This document shows, in pieces, positions 26,691 through 37,020 of a DNA stretch of 64,000 nt. Source of the stretch: Martinezella dioscoreae (GTDB lineage Bacteria; Pseudomonadota; Alphaproteobacteria; Rhizobiales; Rhizobiaceae); assembly GCF_009176305.1 (NCBI RefSeq), contig NZ_BLAJ01000003.1, positions 1 to 64,000 of the forward strand, written 5' to 3'. The translations under genes were made by a program, and so were the position numbers. The notes beneath the pieces were generated by a model. The model made no database searches, was not told the origin of the DNA, and saw only the letters and a program-made list of their open reading frames with translations. Within the stretch, counting starts at the first letter, position 1; each line of letters opens with the position of its first letter.

Positions 26691-27797
26691 TCAGAAGTTC
26701 CGTTCGAAACGAAGGATGCCGGCGACCGTATCATCTTTGATGTAGTCGTAGTGCACATAGGTGAGTTCCGGCTCGACCAGGAAATCCTTGACCGGATAGA
26801 TCTTGAGGTTTGTGGTCGCTTCGAACATCTTCGACTCTGTATAGGCGAGCTGCAGGTTCCACTTCAGCTTGTCGTTGACCGGGACGCCGACGCCGCCCCA
26901 GAGCGCCCAGTCACCCCAGCCGCATTTGGCGGCATTCACAGTGCCGTTCGATCTCGTGCAGGCCGAGATATCCTGGTTCGTGCCTGCATATTTGTTCAGC
27001 TTGTCGCCGTCCGTATTCCAGCCCCCCATCAGGAAGGCTTCCACGCCACCGAATTTGGCGTCGAGACGAGCCTTGATGGCACCCTCTTCGACGATGGAGT
27101 CATAACCACCGACAACCTTGATGCCCCAGTTGCCTGCCTTATAGCCGAGGCCGGCCACAACATCGGGAGCATAGTGGTTGGATTTGTCGTCCGTCCACCA
27201 GCCTGCACCGTAGGAGGCCTCGCCGTCGGAAGTGGAATTGGAGTCTTCCAGCGAGATCATAGCCGAGAAGCCATTGTCCGGCTCGTATTTATAGGTCAGC
27301 TGATTAAGTTCATACGGGCCGTCATAGATCACGTCGTCGTTGATGACATCGCCAGCATAGCCGGCGTAAAGATTGAATTGCGAATCGAGCTTACCCACCG
27401 TGAAGCCGGCGAGGCTGATATTGGCAAACAGCAGCTTCGAGGATGTCGCGCCCCCATCGTTCCACTCCCAGCGGAAGATGGTATTGGTCTTCAACGGCCC
27501 GTATTCGGTGTCGGTCGCCGTATCGACGTTGAGCTCCACACGCTCATGCCAGAGCGTGCCGACCTTGCTGCGCGGATTATAGGCGTCATACCACTCACCC
27601 TCCGTGCGAACCTTTCCGCCGATTTTCAGGCAGGTTTCAGTGCCGGGAATATAGAAATAGCCTGTGCCGTATCCATCGCAGATACGGACATATTCAAGCG
27701 GTTCGGGTTCCGCAGCGACGATAGCATCGGCGGCATGGGCGGCGCTCGCCGCGGCGATGGCAGCGGCGGAGCCAAGAAGAAGGCTCTTGATGTTCAT
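26691..27797 (-). CDS. ropA: Outer-membrane porin (Omp2b/RopA family)
   Basis: A 368-residue general porin of the alphaproteobacterial porin_2 family (Brucella Omp2b, Rhizobium RopA). A signal peptide MNIKSLLLGSAAAIAAASAAHA is followed by the hallmark EPLEYVRICDGYGTGYFYIPG (residues about 31-52) and CLKIGGKVRTEGEW. The rest alternates amphipathic beta strands with acidic loops and ends in FERNF with the terminal Phe needed for Bam insertion. It forms trimeric 16-strand channels in the outer membrane. ATG at 27797 follows GGAGACACC. The gene name is by family resemblance; other ropA copies usually exist in such genomes. Confidence 0.9.
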   Translation of the reverse strand: MNIKSLLLGSAAAIAAASAAHAADAIVAAEPEPLEYVRICDGYGTGYFYIPGTETCLKIGGKVRTEGEWYDAYNPRSKVGTLWHERVELNVDTATDTEYGPLKTNTIFRWEWNDGGATSSKLLFANISLAGFTVGKLDSQFNLYAGYAGDVINDDVIYDGPYELNQLTYKYEPDNGFSAMISLEDSNSTSDGEASYGAGWWTDDKSNHYAPDVVAGLGYKAGNWGIKVVGGYDSIVEEGAIKARLDAKFGGVEAFLMGGWNTDGDKLNKYAGTNQDISACTRSNGTVNAAKCGWGDWALWGGVGVPVNDKLKWNLQLAYTESKMFEATTNLKIYPVKDFLVEPELTYVHYDYIKDDTVAGILRFERNF

Positions 27798-28138
27798 GGT
27801 GTCTCCATTCGACTATCCGTCAGAGATGGAGTCTCCCGGCAGACAACAGCGTGCCCCTCCATAGCCTGACTGTTCCCCTCAAACAGGGCGAAGCAATAAG
27901 CTTCGCCGTCAAACTGAACCCGTGAGCTTGCCCCAGCAAGTTAATAAGGCTGCCGAACTAATTCCTACAACGCAGAAGAGTAGCAGACGTGACAAAAATG
28001 TCACATGCCTGTCGCAATGACAAAACGAACGCACCACAGGTAGCCGAAACATGCATCGGACAAGAGAATGCATACACCTGCAACATAATATGCTTTAAAC
28101 GCAATCCCCAACACGTGCGACCCGGGGCGCGGGCAGTC
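27798..28138. other. Porin leader and promoter region
   Basis: No gene. It contains a perfect hairpin GGCGAAGC - AATAA - GCTTCGCC at 27887-27907, which on the porin strand lies about 90-110 bases upstream of the ATG, plus a TTGACG just upstream of it. The hairpin might act in the 5' leader or as an operator. The MerR-family gene ends at 28139. Confidence 0.45.
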
Positions 28139-28678
28139 TTATCGCACCTGATCGAGGAGACGCTTGCATTCCAGAAGATCGTAAAGCGTCTCCTGAAGCA
28201 AAGCGCGATCTTCCTTGCCGACGCTCGATTTGCCAATGGAGACGTCAGGCACGCCATCGTCACCGCTGACGAAATTGAAGAAACGGCGGCTGATCGGCGC
28301 CTTGGCGCGGCCGACGATCTGGTCTTCGTCGGAATTGGCAGAGGCGACGCGGGGCTCCATGGCGGCAGGCTCCTGGGCCGCCGCAAGCGCCTCCACACTG
28401 GCCAGATCACCATGCCCGACAGCGATGACGAACTTGTTGCCGTTGGTCTTCAGAAGCTTCTGAACACCCTTAATCGTATAGCCGTGATCGTAGAGGAGAT
28501 GGCGGATACCATTCAGCAGGTCGACGTCCTCGGGGCGATAGTAGCGCCGGCCGCCACCCCGCTTCATCGGCTTTATCTGCGGAAACCGGGTCTCCCAGAA
28601 CCGTAGGACATGCTGCGGCAGATCAAGGTCTTCCGCGACTTCGCTGATCGTGCGAAATGCATCCGGGCTCTTGTCCAT
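28139..28678 (-). CDS. MerR-family transcriptional regulator
   Basis: A 179-residue regulator. The N-terminal MerR winged-helix begins with [30 protein letters not shown] (seen in pieces) and [33 protein letters not shown]. The C-terminal half, with [32 protein letters not shown], is a coiled dimer helix and lacks the Cys ligands of metal-sensing MerR proteins. Three consecutive ATG codons occur; the third (28678) has the best distance to GGGAG. The ihfA-merR adjacency downstream of plsX-fabH is conserved in rhizobia. The ligand is unknown. Confidence 0.85.
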   Translation of the reverse strand: MDKSPDAFRTISEVAEDLDLPQHVLRFWETRFPQIKPMKRGGGRRYYRPEDVDLLNGIRHLLYDHGYTIKGVQKLLKTNGNKFVIAVGHGDLASVEALAAAQEPAAMEPRVASANSDEDQIVGRAKAPISRRFFNFVSGDDGVPDVSIGKSSVGKEDRALLQETLYDLLECKRLLDQVR

Positions 28679-28913
28679 CATCATACTCCCACACTGCGCA
28701 TGCAGCGCCGTTTGGCCGGATCACGCAAAGCGGATGTCGGCATTCGTATCGTTCCATGATACGACTCACCATATTTCAACGGTTTGGCGGTGGAAATTCA
28801 AGTCACATCTTCAGCCGCTGCACAGGCTGGCGACAAATCAACACAGAAGATGCACTGGAGCGACCGCACGACAAGGCATGCGGTCGAGCGAAAACAGAAA
28901 TCATAAGGATGGA

Positions 28914-29252
28914 TCAGGAGGCAGGATTTACCGGCTTGGCCTTCGCCTTGCGGCTCGCATGTGCTTTCAGAATGCGGGTCTTGAGGACGTTCGACGCCTT
29001 GAAGGTCATGACACGCCGCGGAGAGATCGGCACTTCCTCGCCGGTTTTCGGATTGCGGCCAATGCGCTCATTCTTGTCACGCACCTGGAATGTCGCAAAC
29101 GAGGAGAGCTTTACCGTTTCCCCACGCACGATGGCGTTGCAAATTTCATCGATCACAGTCTCGACGAGCTCCGCCGACTCCGTTCTGGAGAGACCGACTT
29201 TCCGGAATACCGACTCCGCTAGGTCTGCGCGCGTCACTGTCTTGCCCGTCAT
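28914..29252 (-). CDS. ihfA: Integration host factor subunit alpha
   Basis: A 112-residue HU/IHF-family DNA-bending protein. [22 protein letters not shown] opens the dimerisation helices. The DNA-contacting arm contains [21 protein letters not shown], with the Pro that intercalates into DNA (NPKTG near residues 66-70). The tail is Lys/Ala-rich as in other alpha subunits. It acts with IHF-beta on specific sites in replication, recombination and promoter architecture. ATG at 29252 follows GGGGAG; an in-frame start 36 bases earlier is less likely. It lies between fabH and the MerR gene, the classic rhizobial arrangement. Confidence 0.93.
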   Translation of the reverse strand: MTGKTVTRADLAESVFRKVGLSRTESAELVETVIDEICNAIVRGETVKLSSFATFQVRDKNERIGRNPKTGEEVPISPRRVMTFKASNVLKTRILKAHASRKAKAKPVNPAS

Positions 29253-29359
29253 AGCTCCCCGCCCATATTGCTGCGTAATCTTCTTCAAGTTTCGCGAGAC
29301 TATTGCCGTTGCGCCGAACGGTCAAGCTCTTGTTCGGAACGGCTTTTAGAGATGTGGCA

Positions 29360-30331
29360 CTACCAGCGCAGCAGGACCGCGCCCCAGGTGAAGCCGCCAC
29401 CCATAGCCTCCAGCATCACCAGGTCGCCCTTCTTGATTCGTCCATCACCTGCCGCAACGGCGAGCGCAAGCGGAATTGATGCAGCCGATGTGTTACCATG
29501 AAGGTCCACGGTGACCACAACCTTCTCGGGAGCAATTCCGAGCTTCTTGGCGGAACCATCGATGATGCGGCGATTGGCCTGATGCGGCACGAGCCAATCG
29601 AGATCGTCGGGCGTGGTGCCCGTTGCATCGAATGCGGCCTGGATGACGTCGGTGATCATGCCGACGGCGTGCTTGAAGACCTCACGGCCCGCCATATGGA
29701 GAACGCCGACGGTTCCCGTTGTTGACGGGCCGCCATCGACATAAAGCTTGTCCTTGTGCGAACCGTCGGAGCGCAGGCTTGCCGTCAGCACGCCGCGATC
29801 GCTATTGGCGCCACTCCCCTCGCCGGCCTCCAGGATCAGCGCGCCGGCACCGTCCCCAAAGAGAACGCATGTCGTGCGGTCGGTCCAATTGAGGATGCGG
29901 GAAAATGTCTCGGCGCCGATGACGAGTACGCGCTTGGCAAGGCCGCCGCGAATATAGGCGTCAGCCGTGGTCACCGCATAGACGAAGCCGGTGCAGACGG
30001 CCTGGACATCGAAGGCGAAGCCATGATGCATACCGAGCCTGTTCTGGATATTCACCGCCGTTGCGGGAAAAGTATTGTCCGGCGTCGAGGTGGCAACGAT
30101 GATCAGATCGAGGTCATCCGGTGTCATCCCGGCATTGGCGAGAGCGGCGCGTGCCGCCTGCTCGCCCAGGGACGCCGTGGTTTCGCCTTCACTGGCGATG
30201 TAGCGCTGACGAATGCCCGAGCGTTGGACGATCCAGTCGTCGCTCGTGTCGACGATCTGCTCCATCTCGGCATTGGTCATGACGCGTTTGGGGAGCGCCG
30301 CCCCAAAACCGCGGACTATTGAACGGATCAT
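29360..30331 (-). CDS. fabH: Beta-ketoacyl-ACP synthase III
   Basis: A 323-residue condensing enzyme that starts fatty-acid synthesis by joining acetyl-CoA and malonyl-ACP in the cytosol. The catalytic triad is visible: Cys113 in AVCTGFVYA, His near 250 in VPHQANRR, and Asn near 280 in [10 protein letters not shown]. The opening [13 protein letters not shown] and SGIRQRYIA are typical. ATG at 30331 was chosen over an upstream in-frame start that would extend into the plsX spacer. It lies 19 bases downstream of plsX, in the usual plsX-fabH unit. Confidence 0.96.
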   Translation of the reverse strand: MIRSIVRGFGAALPKRVMTNAEMEQIVDTSDDWIVQRSGIRQRYIASEGETTASLGEQAARAALANAGMTPDDLDLIIVATSTPDNTFPATAVNIQNRLGMHHGFAFDVQAVCTGFVYAVTTADAYIRGGLAKRVLVIGAETFSRILNWTDRTTCVLFGDGAGALILEAGEGSGANSDRGVLTASLRSDGSHKDKLYVDGGPSTTGTVGVLHMAGREVFKHAVGMITDVIQAAFDATGTTPDDLDWLVPHQANRRIIDGSAKKLGIAPEKVVVTVDLHGNTSAASIPLALAVAAGDGRIKKGDLVMLEAMGGGFTWGAVLLRW

Positions 30332-30350
30332 TCTGCGTATACCCCGTCTC

Positions 30351-31397
30351 TCATGCCGCTTCCGGCCCGATAGGGGGCAGCCGTTTGGCATGATATCTCT
30401 TCAAATCGTTTTCGATTTTCTGCGTGAGCCCATTCTTGGCCATATCGTAGCCGACATCGATGGCAGCTGCGAAGGCTTCGACATTCGCACCGCCATGGCT
30501 CTTAATGACGATGCCGTTCAGGCCAAGGAAGACGCCGCCATTGACTTTGCTGGGATCGAGCTTTTCGCGCAGCAGGTCGAAGGCGCCCTTGGCAAAGACA
30601 TAACCGATGCGTGCAAGCAGCGTGCGCGACATGGCGGCGCGCAGATAGGCGCCGATCTGCTTTGCCGTGCCTTCGGCCGCCTTCAGCGCGATATTGCCGG
30701 AGAAGCCTTCCGTGACGACGACGTCGACCGTGCCCTTGCCGATATCATCGCCCTCGACGAAACCGGAATATTCAAGCGATTCGAGATTGGCTTCGCGAAT
30801 GAGGCGGCCGGCGTCCTTGACTTCCTCCTGCCCCTTGATTTCCTCGACGCCGACGTTCAGCAAGCCGACGGTGGGGCGCTCGATCTCGAAGAGCGCGCGT
30901 GCCATGGCGCCGCCCATCAGGGCAAAGTCGAGCAATTGCTGGGCATCGGCGCCGATCGTGGCGCCGACATCAAGCACGATGCTTTCGCCACGCAGCGTCG
31001 GCCAGATCGCCGCGATTGCCGGGCGTTCGATATTGGCCATGGTGCGGAGGCAAAATTTCGCCATCGCCATCAGCGCGCCGGTATTGCCGGCGGACACGAC
31101 GACATCAGCATCGCCCGTCTTCACCGCCTCGATCGAGCGCCACATGCTGGAGACGTAGCGGCCGCGGCGAAGCGCCTGGCTCGGCTTTTCATCCATGCTG
31201 ATGGCAACCTCGCATTCGTGAAAGACCGATTTTTCGCGAAGCTTGGGATATTTGGCGAGGACCGCCTCGCAGCGTTCCTTCTGTCCGTACATGACGAATG
31301 TGATATCGGGATGCCTATCCAGCGCCTTGGCCGCGCCGGGAACAACAACCTCAGGGCCGAAGTCGCCACCCATTAGGTCAAGAGAAATTCTGATCAC
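30351..31397 (-). CDS. plsX: Phosphate acyltransferase PlsX
   Basis: A 348-residue peripheral enzyme that converts acyl-ACP to acyl-phosphate for phospholipid synthesis. The family opening [19 protein letters not shown] (residues 4-22), [14 protein letters not shown] near 99-112, [19 protein letters not shown] near 142-160 and [19 protein letters not shown] are all present. The start is GTG at 31397 with AGGGACGC upstream, the only start that gives the conserved N-terminus. It is followed by fabH and preceded by the YceD-like gene. Confidence 0.96.
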   Translation of the reverse strand: MIRISLDLMGGDFGPEVVVPGAAKALDRHPDITFVMYGQKERCEAVLAKYPKLREKSVFHECEVAISMDEKPSQALRRGRYVSSMWRSIEAVKTGDADVVVSAGNTGALMAMAKFCLRTMANIERPAIAAIWPTLRGESIVLDVGATIGADAQQLLDFALMGGAMARALFEIERPTVGLLNVGVEEIKGQEEVKDAGRLIREANLESLEYSGFVEGDDIGKGTVDVVVTEGFSGNIALKAAEGTAKQIGAYLRAAMSRTLLARIGYVFAKGAFDLLREKLDPSKVNGGVFLGLNGIVIKSHGGANVEAFAAAIDVGYDMAKNGLTQKIENDLKRYHAKRLPPIGPEAA

Positions 31398-31499
31398 GCG
31401 TCCCTAGTCCTTTTTCTTCGCCGCGACGGGCGAATTTGGCGTCAAAATACCGTTTTCTCCCCCGGTTACAACTGAATTGTGCTCGAACGGCACCGGGGC

Positions 31500-32057
31500 C
31501 TATTCCTTTTTCCAGTCTTTCAGAACAGCGAAGGGCGACGGTTTTCTGTCATCTTCGCCCGTGTCTTCAATATGCGCTTCGAATTCGACGCCAGGCTTGC
31601 GCGGATAGGGATCAATGGCGAGAGCGGCAAATTCCGCAACGACCGCGCCGGCATCAATCGTGTCACCGGTAAAGGTCTCCGGAAGATCCGGACCATCGGG
31701 ATCAAGTATCATTTCTCCGGCATCCACAGAGGGCGCACGCGCCAGTTTGGAATCCTCGGGCACGAAGATGTGCTCGAAGTCCTCGTCGATATCAGATTCG
31801 ACCGGCTCGAGTGTGACAACGCAAGCCTGAACGATCTTTGCCTTCACATTGCCCTTGATGCGCACGCCGTCGCGCTTCCAGCGAGAAATCTTGAGGTCGG
31901 CTTCTAGCTTGCCGACCGAGAGAACATCCCAGAGAGCAGCGAGCCCGGCCAGTTCGCGATCGTCAGCCTCGAGGTGCACATCCACCGGATTGGCGGAGAT
32001 ATGCCCCACCTTCACCGGATAGGAGAACGGCGTTTCATCGGAGTCGTGTCTTTTCAT
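31500..32057 (-). CDS. DUF177 (YceD) family protein
   Basis: A 185-residue acidic protein of the DUF177/YceD family. In many bacteria members are encoded next to rpmF and plsX and are implicated in 23S rRNA handling; rpmF is absent here. Visible features are the N-terminal PFSYPVKVGHISANPVDV, the central CVVTLEPVESDIDEDFEHIF with the conserved Cys-x-R/T pattern, and an acidic C-terminus. ATG at 32057 follows AGGAGAT 5 bases upstream. It lies between the cytochrome chaperone gene and plsX on the same strand and is probably co-transcribed with the former (9-base gap). Confidence 0.88.
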   Translation of the reverse strand: MKRHDSDETPFSYPVKVGHISANPVDVHLEADDRELAGLAALWDVLSVGKLEADLKISRWKRDGVRIKGNVKAKIVQACVVTLEPVESDIDEDFEHIFVPEDSKLARAPSVDAGEMILDPDGPDLPETFTGDTIDAGAVVAEFAALAIDPYPRKPGVEFEAHIEDTGEDDRKPSPFAVLKDWKKE

Positions 32058-32066
32058 TTTTATCTC

Positions 32067-32624
32067 CTAACCGGCCCGTTGGCCGACTTTATCTGGCACT
32101 GGCAGCGTCGCCGAGCCCGTAGCGATCTGATTTTCGGTTATGGTCGCCAAGTGCGCTTCTGCGATCATCATCCAATCGGCCAGCGAACGCATGGATGCCG
32201 CATTTTCATTCGCCTTGGGATAGATGTTGCGCTGTAGCGCCGCGGCAAGCGCGGTGCGATCATCGCTATCCATGGCACCCGCATAGCTTTCGAGCCGTCC
32301 ATAAAACATGCCGGCCAGCTTCTTCATGCGCTTCGGCACGCTGTTGTCGCCTATACCGAGCTCGCGGATCGAATAATCGATATCCTCGAAGAAGGCATCC
32401 ACGATTTCCTGCGCCAGCTCCTGGCCGCTTGTTGCCGAAGACCGCGTACGGCGAAAGAACAGGATCATCATGACAGACAGCAATTCGAAGCGCCCCATCA
32501 CCGTATCAGGCACCTCGTAGTCGGTATAGAAAACCGGCTGCCGCGCCATGGATGTCAGGATCTCATACTGCCTGACCACGATGATCTGATTGTGATTTCT
32601 TTTACGGAAGAGCCCAAAAATCAT
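32067..32624 (-). CDS. Ubiquinol-cytochrome c chaperone (CBP3/UQCC-like)
   Basis: A 185-residue protein of the ubiquinol-cyt-c chaperone family, related to mitochondrial Cbp3, which assists assembly of cytochrome b into the bc1 complex. It starts MIFGLFRKRN, followed by VPDTVMGRFELLSVMMILFFRR near 44-65, EIVDAFFEDIDYSIRELGIGD, and KLAGMFYGRLESY near 105-117, all typical of the family. ATG at 32624 is preferred, since an upstream in-frame extension of 133 residues reads as non-coding sequence. It is divergent from bamE, as in other rhizobia. Confidence 0.88.
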   Translation of the reverse strand: MIFGLFRKRNHNQIIVVRQYEILTSMARQPVFYTDYEVPDTVMGRFELLSVMMILFFRRTRSSATSGQELAQEIVDAFFEDIDYSIRELGIGDNSVPKRMKKLAGMFYGRLESYAGAMDSDDRTALAAALQRNIYPKANENAASMRSLADWMMIAEAHLATITENQIATGSATLPVPDKVGQRAG

Positions 32625-32904
32625 GAAAATTCCCGGAATTGGCTCCCTCAGAGCGCGCCGTTTTTGCTTGGCCTTGTTGCATCCACGCAAAAGCTGGTTT
32701 ACCGAAGCAAGCGCGAATTGCAATGCCGTTTGTGCCCGCTTCGAGGCTCCAGCCCTTACCGTCGTCACGTTGTGCATGATCGGTGACGAAGAGTGCCGAA
32801 CAACATGATTGTGCCTTTTGCCATCGCGGAAAGGCCACAATGATGTGCACAGCAAGGTCATATCGGCCGTCCGGCCATCGGATTGATTCATTAGGGGAGA
32901 TGAG

Positions 32905-33414
32905 ATGTCGTTGACCAGACGGTATTTCAAGTCTGACATTACTTTCAGCAGCGCTGCCGCCATCGCCCTGGTGATTGCGACCATGGGCCTTTCGGGATGC
33001 AAGACCAGTGAGGTCATGAACAACGGCTACATCTTCGACCCGCAGTCGCTGGCGCTCGCGCCGGTCGGTTCGAGCCGCGAACAGGTCCTGCTGTCGCTCG
33101 GCACGCCTTCCACCACCGCAACCTTCGATGGCGAGGTCTTCTACTACATCTCCCAGAAGCGTACGCGCGCCGTCGCCTTCATGAAGCCGAAGCTGGTCGA
33201 CCAGAACATTCTGGCGATCTATTTCGACAAGGACGGCGTGGTGAAGCAGGAAGCCAACTACACGCTGAAGGACGGCAAGGTCTTCGACATGATCAGCCGC
33301 ACGACCCCGACCGGTGGTCGCGACATCACCTTCCTGCAGCAGATCCTCCAGGGCAGCGGAAGCGGCGTCAACGGCGCACGGAACTTCCTCAACAACCTCA
33401 ACCCGGGCCAGTAA
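32905..33414 (+). CDS. bamE: Outer membrane assembly lipoprotein BamE
   Basis: A 169-residue lipoprotein of the SmpA/OmlA family, a subunit of the Bam complex that folds outer-membrane beta-barrels. The signal peptide ends with MGLSGCKT (lipidated Cys near 32). The domain runs from about 43: FDPQSLALAPVGSSREQVLLSLGTPS is the hallmark, and FYYISQKRTRAVAF follows. The C-terminal tail beyond about 130 is Gly/Asn-rich and longer than in E. coli, as in other alphaproteobacteria. ATG at 32905 follows AGGGGAGATGAG. A bidirectional terminator lies between it and hppA. Confidence 0.92.
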   Translation: MSLTRRYFKSDITFSSAAAIALVIATMGLSGCKTSEVMNNGYIFDPQSLALAPVGSSREQVLLSLGTPSTTATFDGEVFYYISQKRTRAVAFMKPKLVDQNILAIYFDKDGVVKQEANYTLKDGKVFDMISRTTPTGGRDITFLQQILQGSGSGVNGARNFLNNLNPGQ

Positions 33415-33438
33415 GACCGGGACGATATCTCAACGAAA

Positions 33439-33475
33439 AACCCGCGAGGCACTGCGCCCCGCGGGTTTTCTTTTT
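33439..33475. terminator. Terminator between bamE and hppA, probably bidirectional
   Basis: AACCCGCG (33439-33446) pairs with CGCGGGTT (33460-33467). The plus strand continues TTCTTTTT, and the minus strand side has AAAAA that reads as T5 after the hairpin, so both converging genes can end here. Confidence 0.8.
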
Positions 33476-33493
33476 GCGTTCGGTCTGCTTCGC

Positions 33494-35632
33494 TTAGCCG
33501 GCGAGAATCGCAAGTAACAGCAGGGCGACGATATTGGTGATCTTGATCGCCGGATTGACGGCCGGACCCGCCGTATCCTTGTAGGGATCGCCGACGGTGT
33601 CGCCCGTCACCGATGCCTTGTGAGCTTCCGAGCCCTTCATGTGGCGCGTGCCGTCCTTGTCGACGAAACCGTCCTCGAAGCTCTTCTTGGCGTTATCCCA
33701 GGCGCCGCCGCCCGACGTCATCGAGATGGCGACGAAGAGGCCGTTGATGATCACGCCGAGCAGCGAGGCGCCGAGAGCGGCAAAGGCAGAGGCCTTGGAG
33801 CCGGACAACAGCAGGACGCCGAAATAGACGACGACAGGCGCCAGAACCGGCAGCAGCGACGGGATGATCATTTCCCGAATGGCAGCCTTGGTCAACAAAT
33901 CGACGGCGCGGCCATAGTCGGGACGCTCGGTGCCCTGCATGATGCCGGGCTTTTCACGAAACTGCCGGCGCACCTCTTCCACGATCGAACCGGCGGCACG
34001 ACCGACGGCCGTCATGGCGATACCGCCGAAGAGATAGGGGATCAGACCGCCGAACAGCAGGCCGGCAACGACGTAGGGGTTTGAAAGCTCGAACGAAATC
34101 GTGCCCACATTGGCGAAATACGGGAACTTGTCGCCGTGCGCCGCGAAATATTGCAGGTCGTTCGAATAGGCGGCAAACAGCACGAGCGCACCGAGACCGG
34201 CCGAACCGATGGCATAACCCTTGGTGACGGCCTTGGTGGTGTTGCCGACCGCGTCCAGCGCATCGGTGGATTTGCGCACTTCCGGCGGAAGATGCGACAT
34301 TTCCGCGATGCCGCCGGCATTGTCCGTCACCGGACCGAAGGCATCGAGCGCGACAATCATGCCGGCAAGGCCGAGCATGGCGGTAACAGCAATACCCGTG
34401 CCGAACAGGCCGCCGAGCTGGTAGGTGGCGATGATGCCGCCGACGATGACGATTGCCGGCAATGCCGTCGATTCCAGCGAGACGGCAAGGCCCTGAATGA
34501 CGTTGGTGCCGTGACCGGTAACCGACGCCTGGGCGATGGAATTGACCGGCCGCTTGTTGGTGCCGGTGTAGTATTCGGTGATGACGACGATCAGCGCCGT
34601 GACGATGAGACCGACGATACCGCAGGTGAAGAGCTTCGTGCCGGTAACGTCGAAGCCGCCAACGGTGCCGATCGAACCCCAGCCGATGGTGAGCGAGGTG
34701 GCTGCGGCCAGACCGACGATCGACAGCACGCCGGTCGCGATGAGGCCCTTATAAAGAGCGCCCATGATCGAACCATTGACACCGAGCTTGACGAAGAAGG
34801 TACCGATGATCGAGGTGATGATGCAGGCGCCGCAAATCGCCAGCGGGTAGATCATGGCAGAACCGAGGATCGGGGAGCCGGCGAAGAAAATGGCGGCGAG
34901 AACCATGGTCGCAACGACGGACACCGCATAGGTCTCGAACAGGTCGGCTGCCATGCCAGCGCAATCGCCGACATTGTCGCCGACATTGTCGGCGATCGTG
35001 GCGGGATTGCGCGGATCGTCTTCCGGGATGCCGGCCTCGACCTTGCCGACGAGGTCGCCGCCGACATCGGCCCCCTTGGTGAAGATACCGCCGCCGAGAC
35101 GGGCGAAGATCGAAATCAGCGAGGCGCCAAAACCAAGGGCGACGAGCGCATCGATCACGTCACGCGAACCCGCTTCGTGACCGAGGATGCCGGTAAGCAC
35201 ATAGAAGTAGATGGAGACGCCGAGCAGGGCGAGACCTGCAACTAGCATGCCGGTGATGGCACCGGACTTGAAGGCAATGTCGAGGCCTGCAGACAGGCTC
35301 TGCGACGAGGCTTGCGCGGTTCGAACATTGGCGCGCACGGAGACATGCATGCCGATGAAACCTGCGGCGCCTGAGAGGATTGCGCCGATCAGGAAGCCGA
35401 ACGCGGCTTCGGCCGACAAGAGGAGCCAGGCCGCGATGAAAACAATGATCCCGACGATGGCGATGGTTCTATATTGGCGCGCCAGATAGGCTTGCGCTCC
35501 TTCACGAATATACCCGGCAATCTCCTGCATGCGGGCATTGCCCTGATCGGCAGCGAGCACCGACCGGGTTGCCCATACGGCATAGATGACCGAGAGCAGT
35601 CCGCATGCGATCACTCCTAAAAGAATCGACAT
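33494..35632 (-). CDS. hppA: K+-independent H+-translocating pyrophosphatase
   Basis: A 712-residue membrane pyrophosphatase that couples PPi hydrolysis to proton pumping, with about 16 transmembrane helices. The PPi-binding signature [26 protein letters not shown] and [21 protein letters not shown] (each seen in pieces, near 180-235) carries the Mg-binding Asp residues. At the K+-dependence site the sequence reads [16 protein letters not shown], with Lys in the position that is Ala in K+-dependent enzymes, so it is of the K+-independent type. ATG at 35632 follows GGAGGG. In rhizobia it conserves energy and supports acid tolerance. Confidence 0.95.
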   Translation of the reverse strand: MSILLGVIACGLLSVIYAVWATRSVLAADQGNARMQEIAGYIREGAQAYLARQYRTIAIVGIIVFIAAWLLLSAEAAFGFLIGAILSGAAGFIGMHVSVRANVRTAQASSQSLSAGLDIAFKSGAITGMLVAGLALLGVSIYFYVLTGILGHEAGSRDVIDALVALGFGASLISIFARLGGGIFTKGADVGGDLVGKVEAGIPEDDPRNPATIADNVGDNVGDCAGMAADLFETYAVSVVATMVLAAIFFAGSPILGSAMIYPLAICGACIITSIIGTFFVKLGVNGSIMGALYKGLIATGVLSIVGLAAATSLTIGWGSIGTVGGFDVTGTKLFTCGIVGLIVTALIVVITEYYTGTNKRPVNSIAQASVTGHGTNVIQGLAVSLESTALPAIVIVGGIIATYQLGGLFGTGIAVTAMLGLAGMIVALDAFGPVTDNAGGIAEMSHLPPEVRKSTDALDAVGNTTKAVTKGYAIGSAGLGALVLFAAYSNDLQYFAAHGDKFPYFANVGTISFELSNPYVVAGLLFGGLIPYLFGGIAMTAVGRAAGSIVEEVRRQFREKPGIMQGTERPDYGRAVDLLTKAAIREMIIPSLLPVLAPVVVYFGVLLLSGSKASAFAALGASLLGVIINGLFVAISMTSGGGAWDNAKKSFEDGFVDKDGTRHMKGSEAHKASVTGDTVGDPYKDTAGPAVNPAIKITNIVALLLLAILAG

Positions 35633-35880
35633 TTCGCTTTTTCCCTCCAAAAAAGCCGGCGGTTTACTCCTCCCCCGGCCGCCTGCGACAACGATCGGTC
35701 CCCTCCTCCAGGAGATCGGCTGATGTGCAGTTGCGAGATTGATGGCGGGAAAACGTCGCGTCAAGACCGTCCGCAGGTAAAACACCCGCAGGAGGTTCAA
35801 AAGAATATTCGAAGATGAAATCAGGCGCGAACGAAGAAAACGAAAATGCGTTACATCGCGATCTGAACGTCCGGCGAAGC

Positions 35881-36363
35881 CTATTTCTTCGCTTCGCCGC
35901 GAACCTGCTTGGCGATTCGGTCGAGCACGGCATTCACGAGCTTCGGCTCGTCCTCCTCGAAGAAGGCATGCGCAATCTCGACATACTCGGTGACGATGAC
36001 CGGGACCGGCACGTCCTTGCGGTCGATAAGCTCGAAAGTGCCGGCGCGCAGGATAGCGCGCACGGTGCTGTCGAGACGCGACAGCGCCCAGTCATCCTGA
36101 AGCGCGGAACCAATCAGCGGATCGAGCCGGGTCTGCTCACGCACGACGCCCGACACGATGGAGCGGAACCAGGATGCGTCGGCCTTCAGATAGGTCTCGC
36201 CATCCAGCTCCTGCCCGAGACGGTGGGCCTCGTATTCAGCCACCACCTCCAGAACGCCGGTTCCGCCGATATCCATCTGATAGAGCGCCTGAACCGCCGC
36301 AAGACGTGCGGCACCCCGCTGGTTGGCGGGCTTGGCCGGTCGCTCGTTATCCTGATTGCTCAT
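35881..36363 (-). CDS. nusB: Transcription antitermination factor NusB
   Basis: A 160-residue all-helical RNA-binding protein that, with NusE (S10), recognises boxA in rRNA operons. [17 protein letters not shown] near 17-33 is the family's RNA-binding opening, and [22 protein letters not shown] and [29 protein letters not shown] (in pieces) form the conserved second half. ATG at 36363. It begins 3 bases after the ribH stop, forming the usual ribH-nusB unit. Confidence 0.95.
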   Translation of the reverse strand: MSNQDNERPAKPANQRGAARLAAVQALYQMDIGGTGVLEVVAEYEAHRLGQELDGETYLKADASWFRSIVSGVVREQTRLDPLIGSALQDDWALSRLDSTVRAILRAGTFELIDRKDVPVPVIVTEYVEIAHAFFEEDEPKLVNAVLDRIAKQVRGEAKK

Positions 36364-36366
36364 CTA

Positions 36367-36822
36367 TTATGCACCCAACTTCTCTTTCAGCGCGATCATG
36401 GTCAGCGCCGCACGGGCAGCGAAACCGCCCTTGTCCTTGTCCGAACGGCGCGCACGCGCCCATGCCTGCTCATCGTTCTCGACGGTGAGGATACCATTGC
36501 CTATCGCAAGAGATTCGCTGACGGCCAGATCCATCAGAGCCCGCGAGGATTCATTGGCGACGATATCGAAATGATAGGTCTCGCCGCGGATAACCATGCC
36601 GAGAGCCACATAGCCGTCATAAACCACATTACCATTGTCGCCGCCATCTAGCGCCATGGCAATTGCTGCGGGGATCTCCAGCGCGCCGGGGACGGTAACG
36701 ACGTCATAGGTCGCGCCTGCCTCATCGAGAGCGGCCTTGGCGCCGTCGAGCAGTGCATCGGCCATATCGTCATAGAAGCGAGCTTCGACGATAAGGATAT
36801 GAGCGTTGGAAGAGCTGGTCAT
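36367..36822 (-). CDS. ribH: 6,7-dimethyl-8-ribityllumazine synthase
   Basis: A 151-residue cytosolic enzyme for the penultimate riboflavin step, condensing the pyrimidine with dihydroxybutanone phosphate. Conserved segments are [11 protein letters not shown] (first strand with the phosphate site), [11 protein letters not shown] near 44-54, [21 protein letters not shown] (catalytic His in the ETYH-F-D region near 80-86) and [19 protein letters not shown] at 36822 with AGGTGAT upstream. It is separated from ribE, ribD and nrdR by three genes on the opposite strand. Confidence 0.95.
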   Translation of the reverse strand: MTSSSNAHILIVEARFYDDMADALLDGAKAALDEAGATYDVVTVPGALEIPAAIAMALDGGDNGNVVYDGYVALGMVIRGETYHFDIVANESSRALMDLAVSESLAIGNGILTVENDEQAWARARRSDKDKGGFAARAALTMIALKEKLGA

Positions 36823-37020
36823 ACATCACCTGCAATTTGAGAGGGCGCGGCACCTTGTTAGGCCCGGGTCAAATCACGGCGAGCCTCGCTTGGCAAGTGT
36901 TTTTCAATGGCGCGGTCCGATTCCGACCCTATTTGGAAATGATCGGCGCACCGCGGAAATTGTGGCTTTCGCACACGCAACCGCTTCGGTAATAATTTGC
37001 AGCCTGCAAGGGGGAGGTTC

